A stretch of 64,000 nucleotides of DNA from WLWS01 sp965243105. GTDB lineage: Bacteria; Pseudomonadota; Gammaproteobacteria; Eutrophobiales; Eutrophobiaceae. The translations under genes and the position numbers were made by a program. Location: NCBI GenBank assembly GCA_965243105.1, contig CBDEUC010000003.1:1240001-1304000 (forward strand), in the 5' to 3' direction. Positions 38,200 to 46,532 of the stretch are shown one piece after another. Positions within the stretch are counted from its first letter, which is position 1. Every line of letters begins with the position of its first letter. The notes below the pieces were generated by a model. That model did not search any database and had not been told where the DNA came from. It worked only from the letters and a program-made list of their open reading frames with translations.

Positions 38200-38328
38200 A
38201 TTTGAAAACCAGTATTTTTTCGTCCAGGCAAGACTGCAGTCTTTCGAAAAGCGCAGTGTACACGAACGTACATGAGCATTTGAGAAAGACGAAGACGCAG
38301 CATGGGCGTAAAAAGACAGTTTTCAAAT
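38200..38328. repeat. 129-bp imperfect palindromic intergenic element
   Basis: The ends are perfect inverted copies: ATTTGAAAAC (38200-38209) and GTTTTCAAAT (38319-38328). Inner parts are partly palindromic (AAGACTGCAGTCTT; TGTAC...GTACA). It fills almost the whole gap between selB and tRNA-Sec, encodes nothing, and looks like a MITE- or REP-type intergenic repeat. Only one copy was noticed in this window. Confidence 0.6.
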
Positions 38329-38338
38329 AGTTTTCCCT

Positions 38339-38432
38339 GGAAGAGTGATGTTCCCGGTGGAGCACCTGGTCTTCAAAACCAGCGAAACATGTAAAACATG
38401 TTTGGTGGGTTCGACTCCTACCTCTTCCGCCA
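38339..38432 (+). tRNA. selC: tRNA-Sec (anticodon UCA)
   Basis: A 94-nt tRNA with an encoded CCA end. Acceptor GGAAGAG pairs with CTCTTCC, the discriminator is G, the anticodon stem CTGGT/ACCAG encloses CTTCAAA (anticodon UCA, reads UGA), and there is a long variable arm (AAACATGT/ACATGTTT). The T arm is GTGGG-TTCGACT-CCTAC. The long extra arm and overall likeness to E. coli selC identify it. A TTTTTTT run follows directly. Confidence 0.95.
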
Positions 38433-38461
38433 ATTTTTTTGCAGTGAGCGAGAGATAGCCT

Positions 38462-39889
38462 ATGAAAACGAGTACAGAAGATCTTCGAAGCTTCCTGGAT
38501 GATGTCGATAGCAGGGTAAAACTGCTGAGAGTCAGTAAGCCTGTGAATGTCCAGGACGAGATCCCTGCTCTTTGCTCTGAAATCACGGTACCGACGGTGT
38601 TTGAGTCTCTCGCCGGTCACGATTCGTGGAGGCTCACTGACTGCCTTGTGCGGGATCGCGTGCACCAGGCAGTGGCCCTTAAGTGCAGTGCGGATGAGGT
38701 GATCACGCACTACGGTAACCTCACGGCGAGGGGACCGGGTGAAATCGAGCTGGTGGAAGATACACCGCTCAACGAAGTGACGCTAAGTGGGGATGATGTT
38801 GATCTTGATACTATCCCCGTTCCCATACCTTCCGAAGGAATCGATGTACCCCACCTCGGTATAAAGCAGGCCGACTACGCTACCCCGGTTATCAGTGGCT
38901 CTATTGCTATCACCCGTCACCCTGAGACCGGAGTACACAACTGCTTCTTCACCATGGCAAAGGTTATTGGCAAGAACCGGATACACAACTACGTCTTCTC
39001 ACCACACACCTGGGAAAATATCAGGGCCTGGGAGGCGCGCGGTGAAAAAGCACCCATTGCGCTGGTGATCGGTTGTCATCCCGTTTATGAGCTGGCGGCG
39101 GCTTACACCGGACCGCATCCCGGTTTCAGCGAAATCCAGCTTGCTGCCGGTATGCTGGGTGAGAAAGTTGCATTAACACAGTGCAAAAGCATTGATCTGC
39201 AGGTGCCGGCTTTCGCCGAAGTGGTGATTGAAGGTTCGGTAGATTCCAATACTGCGCAATATCTCACCACTGCCGGTCACACGGATACCTATTCGCCGTT
39301 CTATTCCCAGGAACCTTTTATCGACGTTAGTGCGCTGCGTATGCGTTCCGATCCCATATATCGGCATATTCAACCAACGCGCTTTACCGATCATCATTCG
39401 ATTTGTGAATTTATCACGGCTCCAATGCTACTTAACGTGCTTCGTGGTAAAGGTCTGCCTGTGAAAGACGTGCTGGTACCCCTGCATTCAGTACTAAACT
39501 GTGCCGTGATCCAGATGACACCGGGCGCGCGCGAGGAAGTGAGGGAAGCTCTTCTTAATAGCATGACACTGCCCTTTTTTCCTCGTATCACCATCGCCGT
39601 AGACGAGGACATCAATATTCACAGTAATGACGACATCATGTATGCCCTGTCCATGCGTGTTGACCCTGAAAAAGACATCATGACAGTCGATGGTATTCGT
39701 TCCTTTAACCTTGAGCCTATTTCAAAACCGATAAAGGGAATGGAAGACTCAATTCTCAGGAGCAGCTCACGGCTCGGAATCGATGCCACGCGCCCACCCC
39801 TTTCACAACCGGAAGAACGCGTACACTTTGAGCGGCTAAGGGCACGGGGTGAGGGCAAGGTGAAATTAAAAGACTTCGTGGATTCCTGA
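38462..39889 (+). CDS. UbiD-family decarboxylase
   Basis: A 475-residue protein of the UbiD family, which uses prenylated FMN to decarboxylate aromatic or alpha,beta-unsaturated acids reversibly. Visible blocks: HGLGIKQ-like PHLGIKQADY, SGSIAITRHPETGVHN, PIALVIGCHPVYELAA, FAEVVIEGSV and the acidic EDINIHSNDDIMYAL near the active site. Length is typical. The UbiX partner that makes prFMN is not in the window. Substrate unknown. It starts 30 bp after tRNA-Sec, so it could be read from the same transcript. Its stop overlaps the next gene (TGATG). Confidence 0.85.
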   Translation: MKTSTEDLRSFLDDVDSRVKLLRVSKPVNVQDEIPALCSEITVPTVFESLAGHDSWRLTDCLVRDRVHQAVALKCSADEVITHYGNLTARGPGEIELVEDTPLNEVTLSGDDVDLDTIPVPIPSEGIDVPHLGIKQADYATPVISGSIAITRHPETGVHNCFFTMAKVIGKNRIHNYVFSPHTWENIRAWEARGEKAPIALVIGCHPVYELAAAYTGPHPGFSEIQLAAGMLGEKVALTQCKSIDLQVPAFAEVVIEGSVDSNTAQYLTTAGHTDTYSPFYSQEPFIDVSALRMRSDPIYRHIQPTRFTDHHSICEFITAPMLLNVLRGKGLPVKDVLVPLHSVLNCAVIQMTPGAREEVREALLNSMTLPFFPRITIAVDEDINIHSNDDIMYALSMRVDPEKDIMTVDGIRSFNLEPISKPIKGMEDSILRSSSRLGIDATRPPLSQPEERVHFERLRARGEGKVKLKDFVDS

Positions 39890-40500
39890 TGCCTGCTTAC
39901 CACCCTGGTTTTCCCGCACGCCTTGCTTTTGCCAGGAGCCCTCTTCCAGTCTTGTGCATACTGGTAGCACTTTTTCTAGTTTGCCTGCCTGTTAGCGCGA
40001 AAGAGATTTGCCCCACGGGCAAGGAGATCATGACAAGTTCTACACCTTATGGTCATTTTGCAAAATCCATCTGGAAAATGAACAGGGCAAAATTCAACAT
40101 GAGAGCTTTGCACAGTTCAATATTAATTTTTTCAAAGGAGGAAATTAATAAGAACAATATGGAACTGGAAGGGTACATCTGGTGGAAACGTGGTGGCAAA
40201 CTGGCTGATTGTTCGCGCTTTGAAGGTCAATATTTTATCGGGGAAAACAAGCTTGAATTAGTCCTGGTCGAAGGTGCAGCAAAGGACATTCCAATAGGCA
40301 CTCATCTCACCGCCACGCTTGAAAAAGACGGCCTTAGCCTGACAGGAAAAATGAAAGTGTTGAAAAGAAGTGTGAATGATAACCCGGAAACTGCATTAGC
40401 TGCGGCTGGAGCAACCAATGTCTGGGCCAATACCTCGCAATCCCAAAGTGGTACCTGGAAAGCTAGCAAGGTTTTTCCGCTGGCAGAAGACAGGAAATAG
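39889..40500 (+). CDS. Exported protein of unknown function
   Basis: A 203-residue protein. A basic N-terminus and hydrophobic segment (about residues 20-38) ending in VSA suggest a Sec signal peptide. The mature part begins KEICPTGKEIM and has one later Cys (DCSRFEG), so one disulfide is possible. No family is recognised. The start overlaps the UbiD stop (TGATG), so it is co-translated with the decarboxylase, but a link in function cannot be shown. The 41-bp gap to the convergent selenoprotein gene holds no clear terminator. Confidence 0.65.
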   Translation: MPAYHPGFPARLAFARSPLPVLCILVALFLVCLPVSAKEICPTGKEIMTSSTPYGHFAKSIWKMNRAKFNMRALHSSILIFSKEEINKNNMELEGYIWWKRGGKLADCSRFEGQYFIGENKLELVLVEGAAKDIPIGTHLTATLEKDGLSLTGKMKVLKRSVNDNPETALAAAGATNVWANTSQSQSGTWKASKVFPLAEDRK

Positions 40501-40541
40501 GAGTTTTTGTCTGGCCCTTACGGGCACAGGCTGGACTTCTA

Positions 40542-41744
40542 TCAGGCCCCGCTCTTTTCCCTGATGAGCTTTTTCATTTTCGGTATCACGAGAACTTTGA
40601 GAATAATTCTCTTCCACCAGGGCGACCGCCTGGTATTACCCGCAGAGTGATATTGATCCGTGCCCAGCATTTTTGCCAGGTCTTCGTGCATGATTGCGGT
40701 CGGGGCATCAGCCGGTATGCCTGTGCCATCTGCAATCCGGTCCATTCGCTGAAAGGTCGAAGCGACTCCAACAGCATCCACTGCACAGTCTGCGCCCATT
40801 TTCTGTACAAGGGTATCGAAGGTCGTTGACAACTCGGCCTTGTCCTCACCCATGAAGGCGTTGGCATAGAGAAGCAGTGCGTCCGAGTAAGGTATACCCT
40901 CGATATTGGTGCAGTTGGGGTCGGTCAGGCCATCCAGCTGGATGTCTTCACCGCTTATTTCGATACCCTCACGGAGCATCAAGGCATGCGAGGTGGTTCA
41001 GTAGAAGCAGCCGTTGAGTGCAGACACTCGTGCGGCTATGACCTCCATTTGCATGCGCGACAGGGTGCCACGACGTGAACCGGTAACGTTCCAGATTTCA
41101 TTGTTATTCATGTAATGCACGTCCAGCAGGTCGAGCATGGAACGTACTTCATCGGGGACCAGGCTCAACGCTCTAATAACGTAGCCTGTACGACCATCCC
41201 AGAGATCTGACTCGGGCCCACTGTCAACAATGTTTGGCAGGATCGGCACCCACGCACCATCCCCGTCTTCAAGTATGTTGGCCGGGCGATACTGGCTTGG
41301 CTCTCCCGCCTGTGGTTGCGGCAACTCATTCAGCGGCATACCAAGTCCACGACAGAATTCATCAATGGTGAAAACACAGCCAAGAGTACCGAGGGTTTCT
41401 ATATATTTTCCAGGAGTGAGCCCCTGTTGCATGAGACCGTCGTACCAGGTTTTTGTTAATCGACCCGGGTCACTGACAATACGGTGTACTACCTCGACGA
41501 TTACATCGGGCAAGTCACTGGCAGTTTCATGTGCGCCATCTACCTGGTAGGGAGAAAGTGCTTTCTTGCGTTCGGCGCAAAGCTTGCAGGATGCAACCTG
41601 CCGCACTTCCCTGGCAATGGCGACCCGTTCCGCGCCGGTCAGCCAGGTGCCGGGAGCAGCCAGCTTTTCCCAGTATCGGCTATGCGCCTCGGCGTATCGT
41701 GGCGGCACTGAATAGGGTGAACCACTGTAGTCAATTGTACTCAT
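40542..41744 (-). CDS. Selenoprotein, carboxymuconolactone decarboxylase/AhpD-like (in-frame TGA = Sec249)
   Basis: Two open segments in one frame are split only by TGA at 40998-41000. Read through, they give 400 residues. The TGA sits in ALNGCFY-U-TTSHALMLRE, the AhpD/CMD redox motif with selenocysteine in place of the second Cys. The N-terminal part carries SCKLCAERKKALSPY, a C-x-x-C motif that could form a second redox site. The paralogue at 28565-29662 has the same layout and the same TGA position. Start ATG at 41742-41744 was chosen because it leaves the same short lead to the APGTW motif as the paralogue; an ATG 22 codons upstream is possible. The C-terminal 30 residues are basic. The role is probably a thiol- or selenol-dependent peroxidase or oxidoreductase. 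Confidence 0.87.
40965..40994 (-). promoter_or_regulatory. Candidate bacterial SECIS hairpin after Sec codon (CMD paralogue 2)
   Basis: Upper stem GCAT / ATGC (bases 12-15 with 22-25 from the T of TGA) with loop GCCTTG starting with G at base 16. Lower stem ACCTC pairs with GAGGGT (one bulged G) after the internal TCCGT. This is the clearest of the three hairpins. Confidence 0.6.
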
Positions 41745-41825
41745 GTTTGTCCCGGCCAGCTCTGATGGCTCCATTTCAGCAACATACTTGCCAACAAGTA
41801 TCGATGTCAAGTTCGCGGACTATCG

Positions 41826-42731
41826 TCACTGGAGTTTAAGGCAGGCTTCGATGTCTTCTTCTTTCTGGTAAATCTGCGCTGATTTCAGGGTACCCCAAAG
41901 TGTCTTCATTAAAAAACGATGACAGTCCTGGGTTACAAGTTCACCCCTTTCTATCTTCTTTCTTGGCCCCTCAAAATAGCGAAAAGTCTGTTGCGGCATT
42001 TTACGTCTCGGATGACGATCGAATATGTTATCGAGAATAATCTCCAGGGACATTGCATAAAGTTGAGTACTGACTTCTTTTAGTTTTTCACCATCGTTTT
42101 CCAGCCATGTTGAACGCTTGTATGCCTCGGCTGGAGAATCGGAAACGATTTCAACTGAATTACGATACAACAATGTCTGTGGATCACTGCTTGAATACAA
42201 CGCCACAGTGTTCTGGACAAGCAACGCATCTTCCGTTGGAATCATAAGAAAAACCGGCGCACTCTCCAGCACATAATCTCCCGGCGCCGCGTCGATGTTG
42301 GTTACAGTTGTGGTATCTTTTTTTCTCGCTTCATATGCACTAATACTGTTCGTTAATAAATCATCATATTTGAAATTCTCTATTACCCGCATATAAGGCG
42401 TCAGCATGACATCTGCTGCTCGTTGTTTCTCCTGCTTCTTCTTGTCCTTCATTGATCCAACGAGAAGCGCATGTGTCAATACTCCAACTATGAAGCTTGC
42501 GGCATCAGGTGCCGGGTATAGAAACGAACCATGGCCAACATCAATTCGGTCATAATTCACCCTGGCATGAAAAACTACGCTTGATTCCCGGGGTACTTTT
42601 ACTGCGATATGAGCATTTTGTGGCAACTCCGGTAACGGTAGCTCTTCAGGCTGAGATTTTTTCTTCGCCGCATTGACTGACAGGGGCGCCAACAATATTA
42701 ACAATAATATTATTCGACTTGGACGGTGCAC
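41826..42731 (-). CDS. Exported protein of unknown function
   Basis: A 301-residue protein with a Sec signal peptide (RIILLLILLAPLSVNAA). The mature part opens with a Lys/Pro/Glu linker, has a FIVGVLTHALLVGS hydrophobic segment near residue 82, and a KDKKKQEKQRAA basic stretch after it. Two late Cys residues (QDCHRF and IEACLKLQ) could pair. No family recognised. It lies 29 bp downstream of a lipoprotein gene on the same strand, so the two probably form an envelope operon. Confidence 0.65.
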   Translation of the reverse strand: MHRPSRIILLLILLAPLSVNAAKKKSQPEELPLPELPQNAHIAVKVPRESSVVFHARVNYDRIDVGHGSFLYPAPDAASFIVGVLTHALLVGSMKDKKKQEKQRAADVMLTPYMRVIENFKYDDLLTNSISAYEARKKDTTTVTNIDAAPGDYVLESAPVFLMIPTEDALLVQNTVALYSSSDPQTLLYRNSVEIVSDSPAEAYKRSTWLENDGEKLKEVSTQLYAMSLEIILDNIFDRHPRRKMPQQTFRYFEGPRKKIERGELVTQDCHRFLMKTLWGTLKSAQIYQKEEDIEACLKLQ

Positions 42732-42760
42732 GGGTAATCAGCCCCTGGTAGAGAACAGAC

Positions 42761-43453
42761 CTAATCTGAAAAGGGCTGCAGCAGTGCGTCCTTTCCTTCT
42801 TCGATGACCTGGTAATACGCATTGGTTAGCCCGGGATAACTGGGAGGTTCTTTCCATTCTGCTCCGCCACTTCGCTGAATATCAACAGGTAAATACCATT
42901 GGTAACTATGGTCTTCCAGGTTAACGATGTAACCCTTGCCAATAAATGCTGCCTGCGGGTCGCTGGTAGGTACATAACCGGAATAAGTTCTAAACGTACC
43001 GAGCACTGTAAGATCAATAACCATCAGCTGATCAAGGTTGTGACTTGTCTTAAAACTTGAGAAATCATATTTCGACGTGTTTGGTGCCGAGGACTTTAGT
43101 TTTTTGAAGTCTTTAAGCACAAGGTCGTCTTCGATCACCGTCACTTTATAGCCTTGCCTCGTCAGTAAGTCCCCTAGCATGACTTTTAGCTGGGGAATAT
43201 CTTCATGAGAAAGTGTAACAATATGCTCAGTCAGCTTGGCGTTTGCGGCAGCGACTACGGCGAGACACAGTAGGCAATCAGCGCCTACTTCGTATGTGTT
43301 TACTTCGGGGATCGGCGTCATTGCAACACCAATATTAATATTTTGTGCTTGGTCCGGAACTGTGCTTAACGAGACAGGTGCCTGCGGTGTAGTAGCACAA
43401 CCTGCAATTACCAGTAGGAAAATGAGTATCGATACAGCGAAAGTATGCTTCAT
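42761..43453 (-). CDS. Lipoprotein of unknown function
   Basis: A 230-residue lipoprotein with signal peptide and lipobox VIAGC. The start at 43453 (MKHTFAV) was chosen over an upstream start because it gives a normal signal peptide and has a GAGGGAGGG ribosome-binding site. Residues after the lipobox include a CLLC motif. The rest (IPQLKVMLGDLLTRQGYKV, and LMVIDLTVLGTFRTYSGYVP) resembles envelope lipoproteins with a nucleotide-like alpha/beta fold, but no family is named. It is followed 29 bp later by a second exported protein on the same strand. Confidence 0.7.
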   Translation of the reverse strand: MKHTFAVSILIFLLVIAGCATTPQAPVSLSTVPDQAQNINIGVAMTPIPEVNTYEVGADCLLCLAVVAAANAKLTEHIVTLSHEDIPQLKVMLGDLLTRQGYKVTVIEDDLVLKDFKKLKSSAPNTSKYDFSSFKTSHNLDQLMVIDLTVLGTFRTYSGYVPTSDPQAAFIGKGYIVNLEDHSYQWYLPVDIQRSGGAEWKEPPSYPGLTNAYYQVIEEGKDALLQPFSD

Positions 43454-43654
43454 CCTGCGACCCTCCCTCTTCGTTATGCTAATTTCATCCATCACGCCAG
43501 GTAATCCTTACCTTATATGAATTAATAAATATTACAATCCCCATCGCAATTAACCCGGATTGCACACGTTAATATATTCCGTAAACACAGCGATATGATT
43601 GCTGTTATTTCAGGTAGACTAGCCGTGTGAAAAAATTACACGCAGAACAATCAC

Positions 43655-44113
43655 ATGAATAATTTCATCTACATCGCGGCTGCACTGGTCATTGGCATGT
43701 TTGTGTCCCTGCAACCACCGATAAATTCCTATGTTGCCAAGTCCCTTGGCAGCCCCTTACTTGCAGCGCTAATTTCAATCACCACTACGCTGATCGTAAT
43801 TTCCACCCTCTGGATACTTTTGGCAAAGGGCTCGGGAGAGATTTCACAAATCAAGTCCCTGCCCTGGTGGGGATTCCTTGGTGGAATCGTCGGCGTCATA
43901 TTTGTCGCGGGAAGTATTTATGTCGCGCCCAATACCGGCATTGCACTATTTTTTGTCTGCGCCGTGGCCGGTCAGCTCTTTGGCGCATCTGTGATCGACC
44001 AGCTGGGTGCATTTGGACTACCGGTCAAGCCCATGAATACTATCAAGCTACTGGGACTGTTGCTGGTACTGGCTGGCGCAATCCTGGTTCAAAGCAGTAA
44101 CACAGCTGCTTAA
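43655..44113 (+). CDS. DMT-family (DUF606/YdcZ-like) small membrane protein
   Basis: A 152-residue protein with about five hydrophobic helices. FVSLQPPINSYVAKSLGSPLLAALIS and the later FGLPVKPMNTIKLLGLLLVLAGAILVQ match the YdcZ/DUF606 branch of drug/metabolite transporters, which often work as pairs of half-size units. Only one unit is seen here. No substrate can be given. A GC-rich hairpin lies just downstream. Confidence 0.8.
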   Translation: MNNFIYIAAALVIGMFVSLQPPINSYVAKSLGSPLLAALISITTTLIVISTLWILLAKGSGEISQIKSLPWWGFLGGIVGVIFVAGSIYVAPNTGIALFFVCAVAGQLFGASVIDQLGAFGLPVKPMNTIKLLGLLLVLAGAILVQSSNTAA

Positions 44114-44137
44114 ACAGGGTGTATTTTTATTAAGGAA

Positions 44138-44163
44138 GTGGCCGCCCAGGTCCGGGCGGCCAC
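44138..44163. terminator. GC-rich hairpin between convergent genes
   Basis: A perfect 10-bp stem (GTGGCCGCCC / GGGCGGCCAC) with a 6-nt loop AGGTCC. It lies between the convergent DMT and YHS genes. On the minus side it is followed by an A/T-rich stretch, so it may end transcription of the YHS gene and possibly both. A second stem (GCCGTCTT/AAGACGGC, 44171-44197) overlaps the YHS stop. Confidence 0.6.
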
Positions 44164-44181
44164 CCGCGTTGCCGTCTTGCA

Positions 44182-44643
44182 CTACAGGGAAGACGGCGCT
44201 TTAGCCTTGATGTTTTTCCATTTCCTGTCAGCACTCGCGATGCGGCCAGGTACATCCTTCAACCATTGGGACTGGATTTCCACGTCAAGGTTGAGGTACA
44301 GCTTGCCATCGACCAGGCGCCATACTTCCGGATCACCAACAAATTTCTTTCCAACAGAAACGCCATAGGCGCAATATCCACCGTAGGCTGGTACGTACTT
44401 CTCCGGGTTGGCTTCAAATTTTTCCTGGTTTTGCTTACTTGCAAACAGGTAAGTCGCACCATTGTGCTCGGCAAGAAAATGTCCATTACCGCGTAGTGGC
44501 TTCTTTTCCGTGTGGTAAGAAACAACGTCGTAGCCATTCACCGCAGTCACGCTGTTTTCAATCGCAACCGCCTGCGTGGACCAGGCAAAGAAGGCCAGCA
44601 AGCTGATGGCCAGGGTAGATAAGATTGATTTCAAAGTTCTCAT
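44182..44643 (-). CDS. Exported YHS-domain protein
   Basis: A 153-residue exported protein. The start at 44643 was chosen because GAGGAAAA precedes it and it opens a normal signal peptide (LSTLAISLLAFFAWSTQAVA). The mature part is a YHS domain: VNGYDVVSYHTE, GATYLFASKQNQEKFEANPEKYVPAYGGYCAYG. The family is often linked to metal or copper binding, but its function is poorly known. Two palindromic operators lie just upstream of the start, and the divergent TetR gene probably controls it. Confidence 0.85.
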   Translation of the reverse strand: MRTLKSILSTLAISLLAFFAWSTQAVAIENSVTAVNGYDVVSYHTEKKPLRGNGHFLAEHNGATYLFASKQNQEKFEANPEKYVPAYGGYCAYGVSVGKKFVGDPEVWRLVDGKLYLNLDVEIQSQWLKDVPGRIASADRKWKNIKAKAPSSL

Positions 44644-44676
44644 GTCTTTTTCCTCTTGGATTAACGAATTAAATTG

Positions 44677-44698
44677 AAGTAGACAGTTCTGTCTACTT
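44677..44698. promoter_or_regulatory. TetR-type operator 1
   Basis: A perfect 22-bp palindrome, AAGTAGACAG-TT-CTGTCTACTT, lying 34 bp upstream of the YHS start, in the position of its promoter. It shares GTAGACA-N4-TGTCTAC with operator 2. Confidence 0.8.
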
Positions 44699-44711
44699 TG
44701 TGGAAACAAAT

Positions 44712-44731
44712 AGTAGACATATCTGTCTACT
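44712..44731. promoter_or_regulatory. TetR-type operator 2
   Basis: The 20-bp near-palindrome AGTAGACA-TATC-TGTCTACT, 33 bp (about three helical turns, start to start 35 bp) from operator 1. Both lie in the YHS/TetR intergenic region, nearer the YHS gene. A weaker half-site, ATTCTGTCTCC, lies near 44850 beside the tetR start. Confidence 0.78.
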
Positions 44732-44877
44732 CTGTCAACAATAAATCCTGGAAAGACTAGTTATGTAAGTTACTGTATTTATTGAGTTATCAAGCTTTTT
44801 CCACAGGAGGGCGATAATTTATAAAATATTTCTACGAAATAATGATACTATTCTGTCTCCTTTTTGATGGATAAACT

Positions 44878-45438
44878 ATGTCTTCCAAGCGAGAACAACT
44901 TGTTGAAACGGCATCCCGGCTGTTTGCCGAGCACGGCTTCCACGCCACCGGTATTGATACCGTGCTGGCTGAATCGGGGATTGCCAAGAAGACGCTTTAT
45001 AATCACTTTCGTACCAAGAACGAACTCATCCTTGCCGTGCTGCGTCAGCATGACAGTGAGTTTCGCAATTACTTCATGCGCCAGGTGGAATCCCTGGCGG
45101 AGACACCGGGAGAGAGACTGTTAGCCATTTTTGATGTGGCGGAAAACTGGTTTTCCCAGAAAAACTTTTATGGGTGCCTGTTCATAAATGCCATCGGTGA
45201 GTTTTCAGAAAACGATTCACCCATTCGTGAAATATGCCGAGAGTATAAAAAGCTGATGCGTGATTACATCAGGGAACTGGCAGAGCAGGCTGGTGTGACC
45301 CACCCTGCAGAGCTGGCAGAGGAACTCGCAATATTACTGGAAGGCGCTATCGTCACCGCCCAGGTGTCACAAAATACTAACGCTGCGGAAATTGCCCGGC
45401 GGGTGGCTGAAACGCTGGTTAGTGAAGCAATAGGATAA
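44878..45438 (+). CDS. TetR-family transcriptional regulator
   Basis: A 186-residue regulator. The N-terminal HTH DNA-binding domain is typical: REQLVETASRLFAEHGFHATGIDTVLAESGIAKKTLYNHF (residues about 5-44), then a helical ligand-binding domain. It is divergent from the YHS gene, with two matching palindromes in the gap, so it probably represses the YHS gene and perhaps itself. The inducer is unknown. It converges on the methyltransferase gene with a 10-bp gap. Confidence 0.9.
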   Translation: MSSKREQLVETASRLFAEHGFHATGIDTVLAESGIAKKTLYNHFRTKNELILAVLRQHDSEFRNYFMRQVESLAETPGERLLAIFDVAENWFSQKNFYGCLFINAIGEFSENDSPIREICREYKKLMRDYIRELAEQAGVTHPAELAEELAILLEGAIVTAQVSQNTNAAEIARRVAETLVSEAIG

Positions 45439-45448
45439 GAAGTAACAG

Positions 45449-46462
45449 CTAGGCGTGGCTTGATACAAGCAGGGTTGCGGGCGTATCACCAACAGGAATG
45501 ACAGCATCTACTTTCAGGCCGGCGTCATTATTCATTTTCTCGAGCTTTGCCACGGTGTAGGCGTCGCCGTATTCCGTTTGCCGCAGCATGTGAAAAGCAA
45601 AGCCTGCAGCAAACGCTGGTGACACCCCGTCTTCATTTGTAACAAACTCTACGGTATATACTTTTCCATCATCGGCGAGATGCGCTTTTAGTTTCCTGTA
45701 AAAATCGGTACAGGTTTCCTCGTTAAAGTGATGCAGGAAATTTGGCAAAAGAATAATGTCATACTGCCCATTGAAATCGACTTCAAAGGCACTGCCGGGT
45801 ATGCCGCTATGCCGATCTGCAACGCCTGCCTTGTCGGCGTTTTCTGCTGCCACTTCCAGCACATTGGGCCAGTCCACCGCGCGAACTGACACATTTTCAT
45901 TTTTTCTTAGCAGGGTTACGCCAAAAAGGCCGGAACCTGATGCAATATCGAGAGCCGTGACCGATGCCTTGTCGTCGACTTCAATCAATTCTGAAACCAG
46001 CTCCGCCTGGTGAGCCTGTAATCCGCTCATAGCCCGTGCAAAAGCCACCCACATCGGATGCTCCGGTTCATTGGAGCTTTTTGATGTATCGATAGTACCA
46101 TCACGAACAATTTGTGCGACATTGCCAATGTCCTGGATGAAAAACGGATCCAGCAAAAAGAAAACAATATCACCCATGTAAGCGGGCGATGTTTTCACCA
46201 GGAAAACTTCGGTATCGGACGCAAGGTGATACTTATCATCCACCTTCTCCAGGTAATCCATGACAACCAGCTGGTTACACAGGATACGAATTCCTCTTTC
46301 ACTGGCCTTGCAGGCCTCGGCAAGTTCACTGACGGTTTGCGCGCCTGCCGCGATCTCGGTAAATAACTCAAGCTCAATCGCACCCTTGATGGCAGCGGAT
46401 TCCCGGTATGCATTGACCGTGTCATGAAAGCGATCGGGTGATGGGGGCTGGTTTCCTGTCAT
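45449..46462 (-). CDS. SAM-dependent methyltransferase (O-methyltransferase type)
   Basis: A 337-residue protein with an N-terminal winged-helix dimerisation region (AIELELFTEIAAGAQTVSELAEACKAS) and a C-terminal class I methyltransferase domain: SAM motif LDIASGSGLFGVTLL, acidic VRAVDWPNVL, and DIILLPNFLHHF. This is the layout of small-molecule O-methyltransferases related to hydroxyneurosporene or polyketide methylases. Start at 46462 was chosen for the GGAGATC just upstream; a start 10 codons earlier lacks one. Substrate unknown. It is divergent from the flavoprotein gene, with a 70-bp shared promoter region. Confidence 0.85.
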   Translation of the reverse strand: MTGNQPPSPDRFHDTVNAYRESAAIKGAIELELFTEIAAGAQTVSELAEACKASERGIRILCNQLVVMDYLEKVDDKYHLASDTEVFLVKTSPAYMGDIVFFLLDPFFIQDIGNVAQIVRDGTIDTSKSSNEPEHPMWVAFARAMSGLQAHQAELVSELIEVDDKASVTALDIASGSGLFGVTLLRKNENVSVRAVDWPNVLEVAAENADKAGVADRHSGIPGSAFEVDFNGQYDIILLPNFLHHFNEETCTDFYRKLKAHLADDGKVYTVEFVTNEDGVSPAFAAGFAFHMLRQTEYGDAYTVAKLEKMNNDAGLKVDAVIPVGDTPATLLVSSHA

Positions 46463-46532
46463 TGGCTTTTGATCTCCGGTTAGAGTCCACAATATTCTAC
46501 AGTTAATTTGGCTCTTCCCCTATACTTGGGGC

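Noticed and set aside
28940..41000. Reading the three TGA-interrupted genes as pseudogenes or sequencing errors
   Set aside because: Each has exactly one TGA (never TAA or TAG), at a redox-Cys position, with intact frame and family-like sequence after it. The two CMD copies agree with each other, and complete Sec machinery is next door.
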